Positions 32,869-41,500 of a DNA stretch of 64,000 nt are shown here, piece by piece. Positions within the stretch are counted from its first letter, which is position 1. Every line of letters starts with the position of its first letter. Location of the stretch: assembly GCF_019649055.1 (NCBI RefSeq), contig NW_026570303.1, positions 372,001 through 436,000 of the forward strand, written 5' to 3'. A model generated the notes under the pieces. That model worked only from the letters and a program-made list of their open reading frames with translations, searched no databases and was not told the DNA's origin. Source of the DNA: Paramacrobiotus metropolitanus (Eukaryota > Tardigrada > Eutardigrada > Parachela > Macrobiotidae). Both the position numbers and the translations under genes were made by a program.

Positions 32869-33915
32869 CTAGTTCACGTCTCTCTCCTGACTCAGGCTGC
32901 GACGGTTCATTACTCGCCTGTGTAGCCGGTTGAAAAAGTCACTATCCAGAATTACGTTCCGTCGATGAGTTACATTCTCTTGAGAGGCGGTTTCCATAAC
33001 TGAACTAGTTCCTTCCATCGCATCGTCTTCTTGTACGACGCTCACAATTGGATCCACGACGTGAACCATCGACTCCACCCGCTGGTAGTTTGGGGGTGTA
33101 TCTTCCCGTTCGGCGCTTGATGACCTTTTGCTTGCGCCCGAGTCAAAGGTCGCATAAAATGCGGCTCTCTGTTGCCATTTCTTATCACGTGGGTCGGGTG
33201 TTCGATCCCGCGTGCGCTCACGTCTTTTGTCCCATGACCTTTCAGGTGTTGACATTCTAACATTGCGGTTCCGGAATGCAACTCCCATCGGCACCTGATG
33301 CCCTTGCTTTTCAGGTTCTGTACGGAATGTCTCCGCACGCCGTTTTTCTTCACGTTCTCTCGTCGCCGCCAAAATCTTTGCCGTATCGATTTTCCTTTGA
33401 ATACTCATTTCTGTAACTTCGTCTCCATGGCGCACCCATCCTCTTCCGCCACGGTAATCTCGGTCACGAGAGCGTTCGCGTGACCTTTCACTGTGGTAGT
33501 CACGTGTCCTTTCACGAGAGTGTTCACGTGACCTTTCGCTCCGTCTTTCAGAAATCCGTTCATGTTCACGTGAATGGCCGCGTGACCTTTCTCTATGCGG
33601 AGGCGACCGTGGTCGTATGAAGCCTTCGTCCCGTTTAAAACTTCTGAGTGCTTGCAGCACATCGCTTTCGGTTCGGCGAGATTTACGTAGTTCATCCATA
33701 CGTCTTTCGACTTCCTTCTTTATGTATGGTGCCGGCGCGAACCCGTCTTGCAGTCGTTTCTTCTCCCGCAACAGCATTTTGAATAACTCGTCTGGCATAG
33801 CAGCTGGATCTTTCGTTAGCGTTTCGATTTGTATGATGAGGGACTGACGTGTCAGCTGCACTTCTTCTTCGTTTAGGCTGGCTGTGGGTCCGGTTGAACT
33901 CGACGTACTGGGCAA
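32869..33915 (-). CDS. Giant element, RS-rich extra frame (348 aa)
   Basis: Residues about 100-160 are an Arg/Ser/Glu-rich stretch with repeated ERSR, SREH and SRER, similar in composition to RS domains of splicing factors. The DNA behind it is largely repeats of GAAAGGTCACG and close variants, so the peptide repeat and the nucleotide repeat are the same thing seen twice. The flanks are charged and apparently disordered. Its start overlaps the end of the neighbouring frame (33873-34400). A role in splicing or packaging of the element's RNA is only a guess. Confidence 0.55.
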   Translation of the reverse strand: MPSTSSSTGPTASLNEEEVQLTRQSLIIQIETLTKDPAAMPDELFKMLLREKKRLQDGFAPAPYIKKEVERRMDELRKSRRTESDVLQALRSFKRDEGFIRPRSPPHRERSRGHSREHERISERRSERSREHSRERTRDYHSERSRERSRDRDYRGGRGWVRHGDEVTEMSIQRKIDTAKILAATREREEKRRAETFRTEPEKQGHQVPMGVAFRNRNVRMSTPERSWDKRRERTRDRTPDPRDKKWQQRAAFYATFDSGASKRSSSAEREDTPPNYQRVESMVHVVDPIVSVVQEDDAMEGTSSVMETASQENVTHRRNVILDSDFFNRLHRRVMNRRSLSQERDVN

Positions 33916-34400
33916 CCCTCTCGTGCAGCCTGTTCACTTGCTCTCTTATTTTCCGCATTAATCTTCGCGCGGATTTCGTCTTCCATCTGCTGAGCTCGCA
34001 TCTTCGCTTGGTCTTCTTCGAACTTCTTCCGATATGCGTCTGTTTGTGGACATTTCAACGGCTCCAAGGTGTCATCCCAACCAGGTTCATTGTTCCGGAT
34101 CGCTTCTCGATAACGATCTTCGAATAGCATCCGCTCTTCTACTGGGATGCTGTCGTAATTTCTTGCGTTTATGAGATTTCGAAAAACGTCCAAGTTCCCA
34201 CGTTTGGCTTCCATGATCCCAACAAGCGTGACGGCATGTGGGTCTTCCAGCTTGTGAATACAAGTGTAGCAAGGGAATTTCTTATCGACCTTTTTGTTGT
34301 TCCGTAAGCAGTCCGGACACTTTGGATTATAGCCCGTAAACTGATCGATGTCTGCCGCCATTCCCGAACGTTTAGGAGTGGCTTGACGTTTTTGTGCCAT
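33873..34400 (-). CDS. Giant element, small zinc-finger-like frame (175 aa)
   Basis: Residues about 27-47 contain two CxxC pairs, CPDC and CYTC, spaced by about 12 residues: a possible four-cysteine zinc site. The rest is a charged, probably helical region ending in a long Lys/Glu/Gln/Ala stretch. No family recognised. It lies 338 bp downstream of the 813-residue frame, and that spacer also carries three GTGACCTTT words. Confidence 0.5.
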   Translation of the reverse strand: MAQKRQATPKRSGMAADIDQFTGYNPKCPDCLRNNKKVDKKFPCYTCIHKLEDPHAVTLVGIMEAKRGNLDVFRNLINARNYDSIPVEERMLFEDRYREAIRNNEPGWDDTLEPLKCPQTDAYRKKFEEDQAKMRAQQMEDEIRAKINAENKRASEQAAREGCPVRRVQPDPQPA

Positions 34401-34738
34401 CTTTCTTCTTCAATCTGCAATTATAAAACAATCCGTCATAGTAATCTTTTCCACGTCAATCTTTTCCATTCCTATCCATGTCAAGGCTTTTCTATCATTT
34501 TTACGCCTATTCCGTTACTGAGCTGAGACTTTCCTAGCTCCTGCTGCCTTTTGTATCACTGTAACGTGGTGACCTTTCTCACGTTATCAGCACTCTCTGA
34601 CTACTGTGACCTTTTCTATTAGTCCTAGTACTGTTCAAGTGACCTTTCGTCATACTTTTCTCTTTCGTTTTGAACTATTTTATGCTTTTTCTGTAATATG
34701 CAGGGTTGATTACTCGCTGCATATTACACTCGTCCCGT

Positions 34739-37180
34739 TTACTCGGATTCCTTCGCCGGTGGTTTGTACGGCTTAAAGTCGATTCGACCATCTGGTTTAA
34801 TATGAAGCACTTCGTCTGCGATCAAGGCTTCGACGGCGTTCTTAATCCACTCTTTATCACTTTCAATATTCAAATCTCCCAATTCGTAATTGACGGCCAT
34901 GAAGTTCGAAAGGTCATTCCAGGACGCTCCATTGGTACCGCCAATGGCGTCCAAAGCCACGTCTGTGATGGCTATCTTCCAGGCCTCCAGTTCCATTTTC
35001 AGTCTGGGCGTTCGTTCCTGACCCTGTTTCGGAAGGTAGTAGACGACTTTGTTGTCCTTGTTGTATTTACATCCCAACTTTCCTTCCTTATATGCTCGTT
35101 TCAGGGCTCGTTCAGTCATGTTAAGTGACGACCTTCCGTTCGTATTTATTGCCACTTGTCTTTTCAGGTCTGTACCAAGCATTTCTTTTTCCCGAATAAA
35201 CTGGAGCGCAGCCTGGACTTCGTTCCATGTACGATTATTCACGTCCAATGCCGGCCCTAACGTGTAATCTGTAGCCTCCTTTGCCGGTATGCCGCTACTT
35301 TTCTGGGAGGATGCCGAGTTCGTTGGGTCGGCTGTCGCTGTTTCGTCGATCCTCAGCTTTGCCAATGATCCTGATGATGACCCCGCTGATTTTGGTTCGG
35401 CTGTCTTCTGCTCCTCTTGTGGCAAAGTCTCTTGACCTTTTGAATCGCCGACCGACTTCGATCGTTCCTTCTCAAAGACGTCCTTTAATGGTATGAACAG
35501 TGATTTGTGAAACACCTGGCGCGCCGAATCCGCTTCAGCTTCTGCCGCTGCCTTATCCATCGGGAGCATGACCTTTTCTTTCTCCCGTTTGTCTGAAGTC
35601 TCATGACCTTTCGGTTGAACTTCTGCGGTAGTTCCAGATGTCTTCTGACCTTTCGACTGTTCATCTTTTTCTGTCGCAGGTCCAGAAGGAGCCGTTATTG
35701 TAGTATCGTCATCACTTCCCGATTCCGAGTCCATTGGTCCTTTTTTCCTCGACACTTTCGGGGCTTGTGATTTCAACCTCGCCGCATCTTCTTCGGCCGT
35801 TTTCTGTGCAATCTGATCCAATATCGGAGTTGACGGGTCTCCGCTCAATGGAACTGTGACCTTTTCCGTATCCTGACTGTCAGACATATGACAGTGGATC
35901 TGTCTTTCCGGTGGTATCAAACCAACTCTCGTGTATCGGATTGGATGTCCTTTATTTGCGTTTGTTGTAGCAAGGACATTCTGTTTAATCAGTCTCGGCA
36001 GTACACGCTCGGTTGCCGTATCGATTTCTTTTATCATTCCATTTCCATCGTTCCAAACTGCGTTAATATATTGGCTAATCCGATGACTCGTTGACCCTAA
36101 CGGGCTTGTCATTCCTGCGATTGCCCTTTCTACCCGCATTGGGACCGCTTCATTCGGAGTTGTCAGCGCTTTATCCGAACTGGTTGGTCTGAACAACTTG
36201 GCCTCATACGAAAAACTCGGGTGCTTCTGTATGAGTTTTCCTGCGTTCCGCGCGAATTCCAATACGACGTCGAACTTTTGTTTAGTGAAGCTACGATGTT
36301 GTTTCTTCAAATATGTCTTCAGGCCTGCTTTGAATTTGGATGTCACCGATGCTGTTCTTATTCGTGTGAAATTCTTCTCAGCTCCGTTGTACGCGTTGAT
36401 TATTTCATCAAATATGTTCAAATTATCATCGTCTGGACCATCAAATTCTTCATCCGAGGTGAAGTCCAGTTCGCTCTCTCCATCTGGTTCAGTATAATTA
36501 ACCAGTGTCAATGCATCGATTTTCGTAACTGTCTTGCCCTTTCCTTTGGTTCTAACGGGTTCGCTCTTTGCTTTTTTCCCTTTATCCAAAGCCTCCGCTA
36601 GACTTCTTGGTTCAGTAGTCCTTGATCGCGTCGTTTTCGAATCCGCATGTGACCTTGCACTAACCGTCGAAGTGCTTGGAAGGCTCACTTCCGATGCCTC
36701 CGATTCACGCGACGTCTTCCGTTTCGCTTTTTCGCGAATCTGTTTGTCCTTGCGCTCTTTTGGCGTGGATGCGGAAATGACAATGGGGACAACTTGTTTC
36801 ACCGCTATGACCTTTCCTTTGGGTTTTAACGGTTCTGACGTAGCCGAATTGATAACTTTCTTTGAAGTCGTAGGTGTCGATGACCTTTCTTCAACTTCGC
36901 CAACTGACTCGTCCAATATCTCAACATCATGAGACGCTGGTTCATCTCTTTTCTTTGATCCTTCCCTTTTCTTCTTCCCGGTGCTTGTGCTATCGCTTTC
37001 GTCACCGCTCTTTTTCTTCTTATCTTCTTCCTCCTGTCGTTTCTTCTTATCTTCTTCCTCCTCGTCTGAGTCCTTCTTCCTTTCCTTCATGGCTGAGCTC
37101 TGGTTCATCGTCACCAGGTGGATTACAATGGGCACAGTTTGGTTCATCACACTGAAGGTGCTCATGACTTCCTTGGGCAA
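34739..37180 (-). CDS. Giant element, long extra frame (813 aa)
   Basis: The N-terminal 230 residues are very acidic and lysine-rich low-complexity sequence (EEEEDKKKRQEEEDKKKK). From about residue 240 a more ordered region appears (LNIFDEIINAYNGAEKNF, LKKQHRSFTKQKFDVVLEFA). The middle is again disordered with many KGQ/KGH tags, and the final 130 residues look folded (NVNNRTWNEVQAALQFIREK, KYNKDNKVVYYLPKQG). No recognised domain. It overlaps the short frame 37047-37451 by about 130 bp in another frame. No membrane segment. Confidence 0.5.
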   Translation of the reverse strand: MPKEVMSTFSVMNQTVPIVIHLVTMNQSSAMKERKKDSDEEEEDKKKRQEEEDKKKKSGDESDSTSTGKKKREGSKKRDEPASHDVEILDESVGEVEERSSTPTTSKKVINSATSEPLKPKGKVIAVKQVVPIVISASTPKERKDKQIREKAKRKTSRESEASEVSLPSTSTVSARSHADSKTTRSRTTEPRSLAEALDKGKKAKSEPVRTKGKGKTVTKIDALTLVNYTEPDGESELDFTSDEEFDGPDDDNLNIFDEIINAYNGAEKNFTRIRTASVTSKFKAGLKTYLKKQHRSFTKQKFDVVLEFARNAGKLIQKHPSFSYEAKLFRPTSSDKALTTPNEAVPMRVERAIAGMTSPLGSTSHRISQYINAVWNDGNGMIKEIDTATERVLPRLIKQNVLATTNANKGHPIRYTRVGLIPPERQIHCHMSDSQDTEKVTVPLSGDPSTPILDQIAQKTAEEDAARLKSQAPKVSRKKGPMDSESGSDDDTTITAPSGPATEKDEQSKGQKTSGTTAEVQPKGHETSDKREKEKVMLPMDKAAAEAEADSARQVFHKSLFIPLKDVFEKERSKSVGDSKGQETLPQEEQKTAEPKSAGSSSGSLAKLRIDETATADPTNSASSQKSSGIPAKEATDYTLGPALDVNNRTWNEVQAALQFIREKEMLGTDLKRQVAINTNGRSSLNMTERALKRAYKEGKLGCKYNKDNKVVYYLPKQGQERTPRLKMELEAWKIAITDVALDAIGGTNGASWNDLSNFMAVNYELGDLNIESDKEWIKNAVEALIADEVLHIKPDGRIDFKPYKPPAKESE

Positions 37181-37451
37181 TCTCGAAAACTCTTTGTAGC
37201 GAACGTCTGGCCCCTCCTGTTTCAGTTACATTTGCCGACGTGCCCTGCGCCTCTTCCGTCTCTCCGGCTCCGCCTTCTTGTGCCGGGGGATGAATTTCCA
37301 AATGCGCTGTCTCTTTCGGCTGTCCCTGTGAGGCGACCTCCCACAAAGGGTTCTTCTTAGCGTCGTAAAAGACCGTTTTGTACGATCCATCTTCCATTCG
37401 TCTTGTGAGTCGGAAATGTGCTCCATCGATCTCCGCTCGATGCCGCATCAT
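37047..37451 (-). CDS. Giant element, short frame (134 aa) with Cys cluster
   Basis: Starts MMRHRAEIDGAHFRLTRR. Ends in an acidic then basic tail with a Cys cluster, CDEPNCAHC, followed by NPPGDDEP, which might bind a metal. It overlaps the following 813-residue frame. No family recognised. Confidence 0.4.
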   Translation of the reverse strand: MMRHRAEIDGAHFRLTRRMEDGSYKTVFYDAKKNPLWEVASQGQPKETAHLEIHPPAQEGGAGETEEAQGTSANVTETGGARRSLQRVFEIAQGSHEHLQCDEPNCAHCNPPGDDEPELSHEGKEEGLRRGGRR

Positions 37452-37456
37452 GCTGA

Positions 37457-39610
37457 TCAGTATATCGCTTGAACCACGGCATCTGTTCGGTCACTTTCAG
37501 GTATCAGATCCCATAACTGCTCAATGGCTGCCTGATTCGCATTTCGGGCGCTCTCTTCTGATACATCCCATGGGGCATATGGGATCGGGTCTCCTGTTAT
37601 TGGGTCGACTATCACTGCAGTTATGGTTTCCACAGCTTCTCCATTACCAGCGAAAAGTCTGAGGGTGACCTTTCTACTTGTCGCCTCTGTATATCTCAGG
37701 ACCGACTCATAATCATCTGACGATCGTTTCTTCGGATCTGGATCCGCCGTCGGTTTTGAGCGAGTTCTCTCTTTGGTCAACAATTTGCCGTCCGTTGTGT
37801 ATGTATATGCCAAGTGGTCATCATTTGTGCCCACTTTGATACGGATCCATGCATCTTCTTCGGTCGCAACTTTAGATACCACGTGCTTCATCATCTGAAT
37901 GATAACTCTTGGGTTATGACGTTCTTCTGGGGGAATAAACTGTAGCGCCTCGTTAACTACCGTTTTTGACTCTTCCCCAATGGCATCCTTAACTGACCTA
38001 TCCGCGAGGGGATTATACGAGTTGATCTCTTTGTTCGTTTTCTTATCGACTATTCGTGCCGTAACCTTTCGTTCCTTATGGTCTTCCCCAGTGTACTTGG
38101 CCGTGAAACTTCTACACTTCGGGAATCGAATCTGACCTTCTGTTCCAGCCGGTGTGGGTGGCGCACTCTTTCTACCCACTAGGACTGGGCCTTGTGGCTT
38201 TGCCGGCTCAGCTGGTGTTGCTTTATCTGACGTGGCCTTCTTCGTTTGCTGCCCTTTCTTGTCAGTTTCTTTTGGGCTTATCGTTGGTGACCTTGCTCTT
38301 TTTCCACTCTTTGTGGCTCCGCTAGATGGTTCTGTAACCGAACTAGTACGTCCACGTACTGATCCTGCGGTCGAGCTGGCCCGTGACCTTTCTGCTCGTT
38401 CATTTAATTCTGCATCAATCTTCTTCTTTGTTGCCAAAAGGTCCTCATCCGTCATTTCATCGACCGGGGCGTCTTTTTCAGCTATGAGCTTGGATGGTCC
38501 CGCGACTCTGGTAGTCGGTATCTGTCTTGTTTCCGGGAACACTTTGAGATACCTAAGGATCTTTTCGACAGTCTCCGGCCACCTTCTACCTTTTATCGTC
38601 GGATGATATTGCCACATCGATGCAACTTGTATTGCGTATTCCTTGCGCTTTGCTTCAACCTGTTTCGTTTTATCTTTCATGGCAATGTGGCACGGTTTGA
38701 TAACAGCTTCCAGACTGATTAACTTCCCATACCATGCGTGTTCATCTTCAACTCGCATGTGGATTCTGTAAAGGTCACGGCATTTCCGATTGAAGTCACG
38801 AATGGCTTCTAAGTCGGTTTCCGTCAGCTTTTCCTTTTTATCCACGATTAAATTCAGGTTTGGGTCATCGTCCCTCAAGTCCAAAGGGGGCTTCGGTGCG
38901 TATTCGTGTAATGAGGGTTCGCCTGGGGGCGTAAGGCGTAAGCCATCTGGTCCAGTCTGCTCCAAGTTGGGACCCAGTGACGGTAGAATGCCTCTCGGTC
39001 GCCTTCCTCCTCTGTGTGGCGAATTACGATGAGGGCGCTGCGCTCCAAGTTGCTGCGGTGTTCTCATGCGAGGCGTTCCTATGTCCGACAATGACAAGCC
39101 TCCCGTCTCCGGAAAAGGCGGTAGTATCGGAGATGACCTTTGTGACTGTACCGGAGTCGCTAGCATTCCGCTGAATCCTCCTTGTCCCGTAAATCGATTC
39201 GGTGGAGTCTGTTGTGGTGGCGGCATCAGCATTCTTGCCGGTCCCATTATCACCTGCGATGATCCCGGTGGGGTGTACGATCCCGGATACGGTTGATAGG
39301 GGGCGCCCATCGCTTGTCCCGAATACTGGGTTCCGGCAGGTGAGCCGTGGTGCACCCAGTTTACCGTGTCCTGATAATTCGTCTGCTGTCCTGGATCGTG
39401 GTATACGTAATACCCCTGTCCGCCGTAGTAACTTCCTTGAACTGTTCCGGGTTCATTCTGAGCCGTTCCCGCTGACGACGTCGATCCCTCACCGTATGAG
39501 GTGTCGTAACCGTATTCACCTTCCATTCTTTTAGGTGTCGATGCTTTTAATGGGTTTCCAATACTTCCCGAATCAGAATTATCCGAGTTTTGCCGTTCCA
39601 ATCTTTCCAT
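37457..39610 (-). CDS. Giant element, prion-like extra frame (717 aa)
   Basis: The first 150 residues are Tyr/Gly/Gln/Pro/Ser-rich, with YGGQGYYVYHD-type repeats, of the low-complexity kind found in phase-separating RNA-binding proteins. Residues about 250-370 are ordered and basic (TDLEAIRDFNRKCRDLYRIH, KYLKVFPETRQ-type helices). A disordered Ser/Thr/Lys-rich linker follows, then an ordered C-terminal 230 residues containing two similar modules (RSFTAKYTGEDHKERKVTARIVD and RKVTLRLFAGNGEAVETITA..IVDPITGDPI). The two modules suggest an internal domain duplication. Function unknown; position is directly after pol. Confidence 0.5.
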   Translation of the reverse strand: MERLERQNSDNSDSGSIGNPLKASTPKRMEGEYGYDTSYGEGSTSSAGTAQNEPGTVQGSYYGGQGYYVYHDPGQQTNYQDTVNWVHHGSPAGTQYSGQAMGAPYQPYPGSYTPPGSSQVIMGPARMLMPPPQQTPPNRFTGQGGFSGMLATPVQSQRSSPILPPFPETGGLSLSDIGTPRMRTPQQLGAQRPHRNSPHRGGRRPRGILPSLGPNLEQTGPDGLRLTPPGEPSLHEYAPKPPLDLRDDDPNLNLIVDKKEKLTETDLEAIRDFNRKCRDLYRIHMRVEDEHAWYGKLISLEAVIKPCHIAMKDKTKQVEAKRKEYAIQVASMWQYHPTIKGRRWPETVEKILRYLKVFPETRQIPTTRVAGPSKLIAEKDAPVDEMTDEDLLATKKKIDAELNERAERSRASSTAGSVRGRTSSVTEPSSGATKSGKRARSPTISPKETDKKGQQTKKATSDKATPAEPAKPQGPVLVGRKSAPPTPAGTEGQIRFPKCRSFTAKYTGEDHKERKVTARIVDKKTNKEINSYNPLADRSVKDAIGEESKTVVNEALQFIPPEERHNPRVIIQMMKHVVSKVATEEDAWIRIKVGTNDDHLAYTYTTDGKLLTKERTRSKPTADPDPKKRSSDDYESVLRYTEATSRKVTLRLFAGNGEAVETITAVIVDPITGDPIPYAPWDVSEESARNANQAAIEQLWDLIPESDRTDAVVQAIY

Positions 39611-39739
39611 TAACTGTGCTTACCTTCTATAAATATGAAACAATAAAGGTTAACTTTTTGCACAGTGGTGACCCTTTTTTTTTTTTTTCCTTCCCAACTC
39701 CTATTTTTAATCTAGTGTGACCCCTTATTTATGTCTATG

Positions 39740-41500
39740 TGGTTATTTGTTCTCGCGTCCTTTAGTTATCCGATCAAGGAGTTCTTTCTCGGCTGCGTCC
39801 TCAGGTTCGCCTTTCTGGGTTAGCAGTTCCGTAGGAGTTGGTTTCTTCTTCTTCTGCTTGACCTTTCGCTCATTGATTGCTTTTGCTATATCGCGGCCCA
39901 ATTGTTCTGCCTTTGTTTTGACCGCCTCTATTTCCTCATCTCTCTTCCTTATGAGGTCATTCTCATTGCCGGTAGCAGTGCGTGGTTCGAAAAAATTCGA
40001 ATCGCGCTCTGATATTCCAGCGCCAACTTGCTGTTTCAAAAGGTCATCTTTGTCTCCGGTAGCAGTACGTGGTTCGAAAAAAGGCTTTTGATTCGATTCG
40101 AAATCCTTTTGTGAAGCGCGCCCTGCTACTTCGATTTCGTCTTCTGGTGACCTTTCTGCCAAATTTCCAGCTTCTGCGTTCAACTTTTTTGTAACCGCTG
40201 TCTCGAAATCCTTATCCTCTTTCTTCTTTCTTCCTCTTTTCTTTGTAGATTTGTCTTCCTTTTCCATTTCAGGTTCGAAAAAAGGTTCTTTTTGAGGAGT
40301 ATGCTCTGCACCCTTATCCACTTTTTCCATTTCAGGTAGCAGAGGTGGTTCGAAAAATTGATTGATACCATTTTTCGAAGCATGCTCGGCTTCTTCCGTT
40401 TCTTTTTCATTCAACGTTCGTTGCGAATCTTTCTCGTCGGGTAATGGTGGGTGCCACGGCTTTAACCGATCGATGGAAACCACTTTTAGGTCAGCTTCCT
40501 TCTTCGGATTCTGCTCGATGACCTCCGCTTCGTTTGCTCGCGGGAAACTGAGAATCTTCCACACTTTATCATATTTTGACTTAAAGTCCGATTGGGTTTC
40601 TTTCTTCCCTTGCTTCGTATCCTTTGGTAATCGTATCAACGTACGAAATCTCCCACTTTGAAGTTCGGTTCCGACTTCTTCTTATTGTAAATTTCCGCGT
40701 TCTTCTCATAAGCATCTTTAATATTGCATTTCGCCACTTCTTCGGCAAAGGTCAAGTTCTTTTTCATGGTCTCAACCCATTTGTCTGGAGTGCCGTAGTC
40801 ATCCGGTATATTCGTTTTTGTGACCACATCCTCCGGCATTGTCATTTCTCTGCCGTGTAGCATATAGTATGCTGAATATCCTGTTGTGGCGTGCACGACT
40901 CTGTTCATCGCCGAAATAACATATGGAAGGTACTTATTAAACTTTCTTTCATTTCCTGCTTTCAGGTACTGTGCTAGGCCATCCGCAATCGTCTGCATCT
41001 GTCTTTCGACTTGGTCTTGACCTTCCGGGTGATATGCCGTTCCAAATGTGTGTCTGATTTTAAAGACATTGGTGACCTTTGCCAATACTTCAGCTGTGAA
41101 GTGCCGTCCGCGATCCGTGTGCAGGATGTGCGGTGCTCCGTGTACCAATATCACGTGTTTCACGAACACTTTCGCGAACTCTTTAGCCGTTGCCGTCTTC
41201 ATTGGTACCGCAATCACATATTTCGTCAACTGATCGATGAACACTGCTATGTACTTGTATCCGCGTTTCTTCGTCGGTAACAACGGTCCTTTCAGATCAG
41301 CGTACACTCGGAAGAACGGATGTCCGACCTTTATCTCTTGTAATTTTCCGGTGGGCATTTTCTCGGTGTCTTGCGGAACTGGCAGCCTTGGCACGCGAGT
41401 ATGTAGTTCTTCACATCTGTACTCATTCGATCCCAGTAATATCGAAGTCTTATCGCTGATAATGTCTTTTCAAATCCCAGATGTCCTGCCGCTTTCTCGT
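39740..41500 (-). CDS. Giant element pol: integrase part
   Basis: In element sense: the zinc-binding HHCC region (HALHDEKAAGHLG ... CQGCQ), the catalytic core with DLKGP, HTDRGRHF and HPEGQDQVERQ supplying the D,D,E residues, then a C-terminal module ending KVVSIDRLKPWHP, the usual tail of Ty3/Gypsy integrases. After it comes a long acidic extension with repeats of FFEPRTATG. Inserts the DNA copy into the host genome. No chromodomain seen. Confidence 0.9.

Noticed and set aside
31661-39610. An envelope gene in the giant element
   Set aside because: None of the post-integrase frames has a signal peptide, a transmembrane segment or a fusion-protein pattern.
39960-40100. tRNA-like GGTTCGA words
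   Set aside because: They are codons of the FFEP peptide repeat, with no cloverleaf around them.
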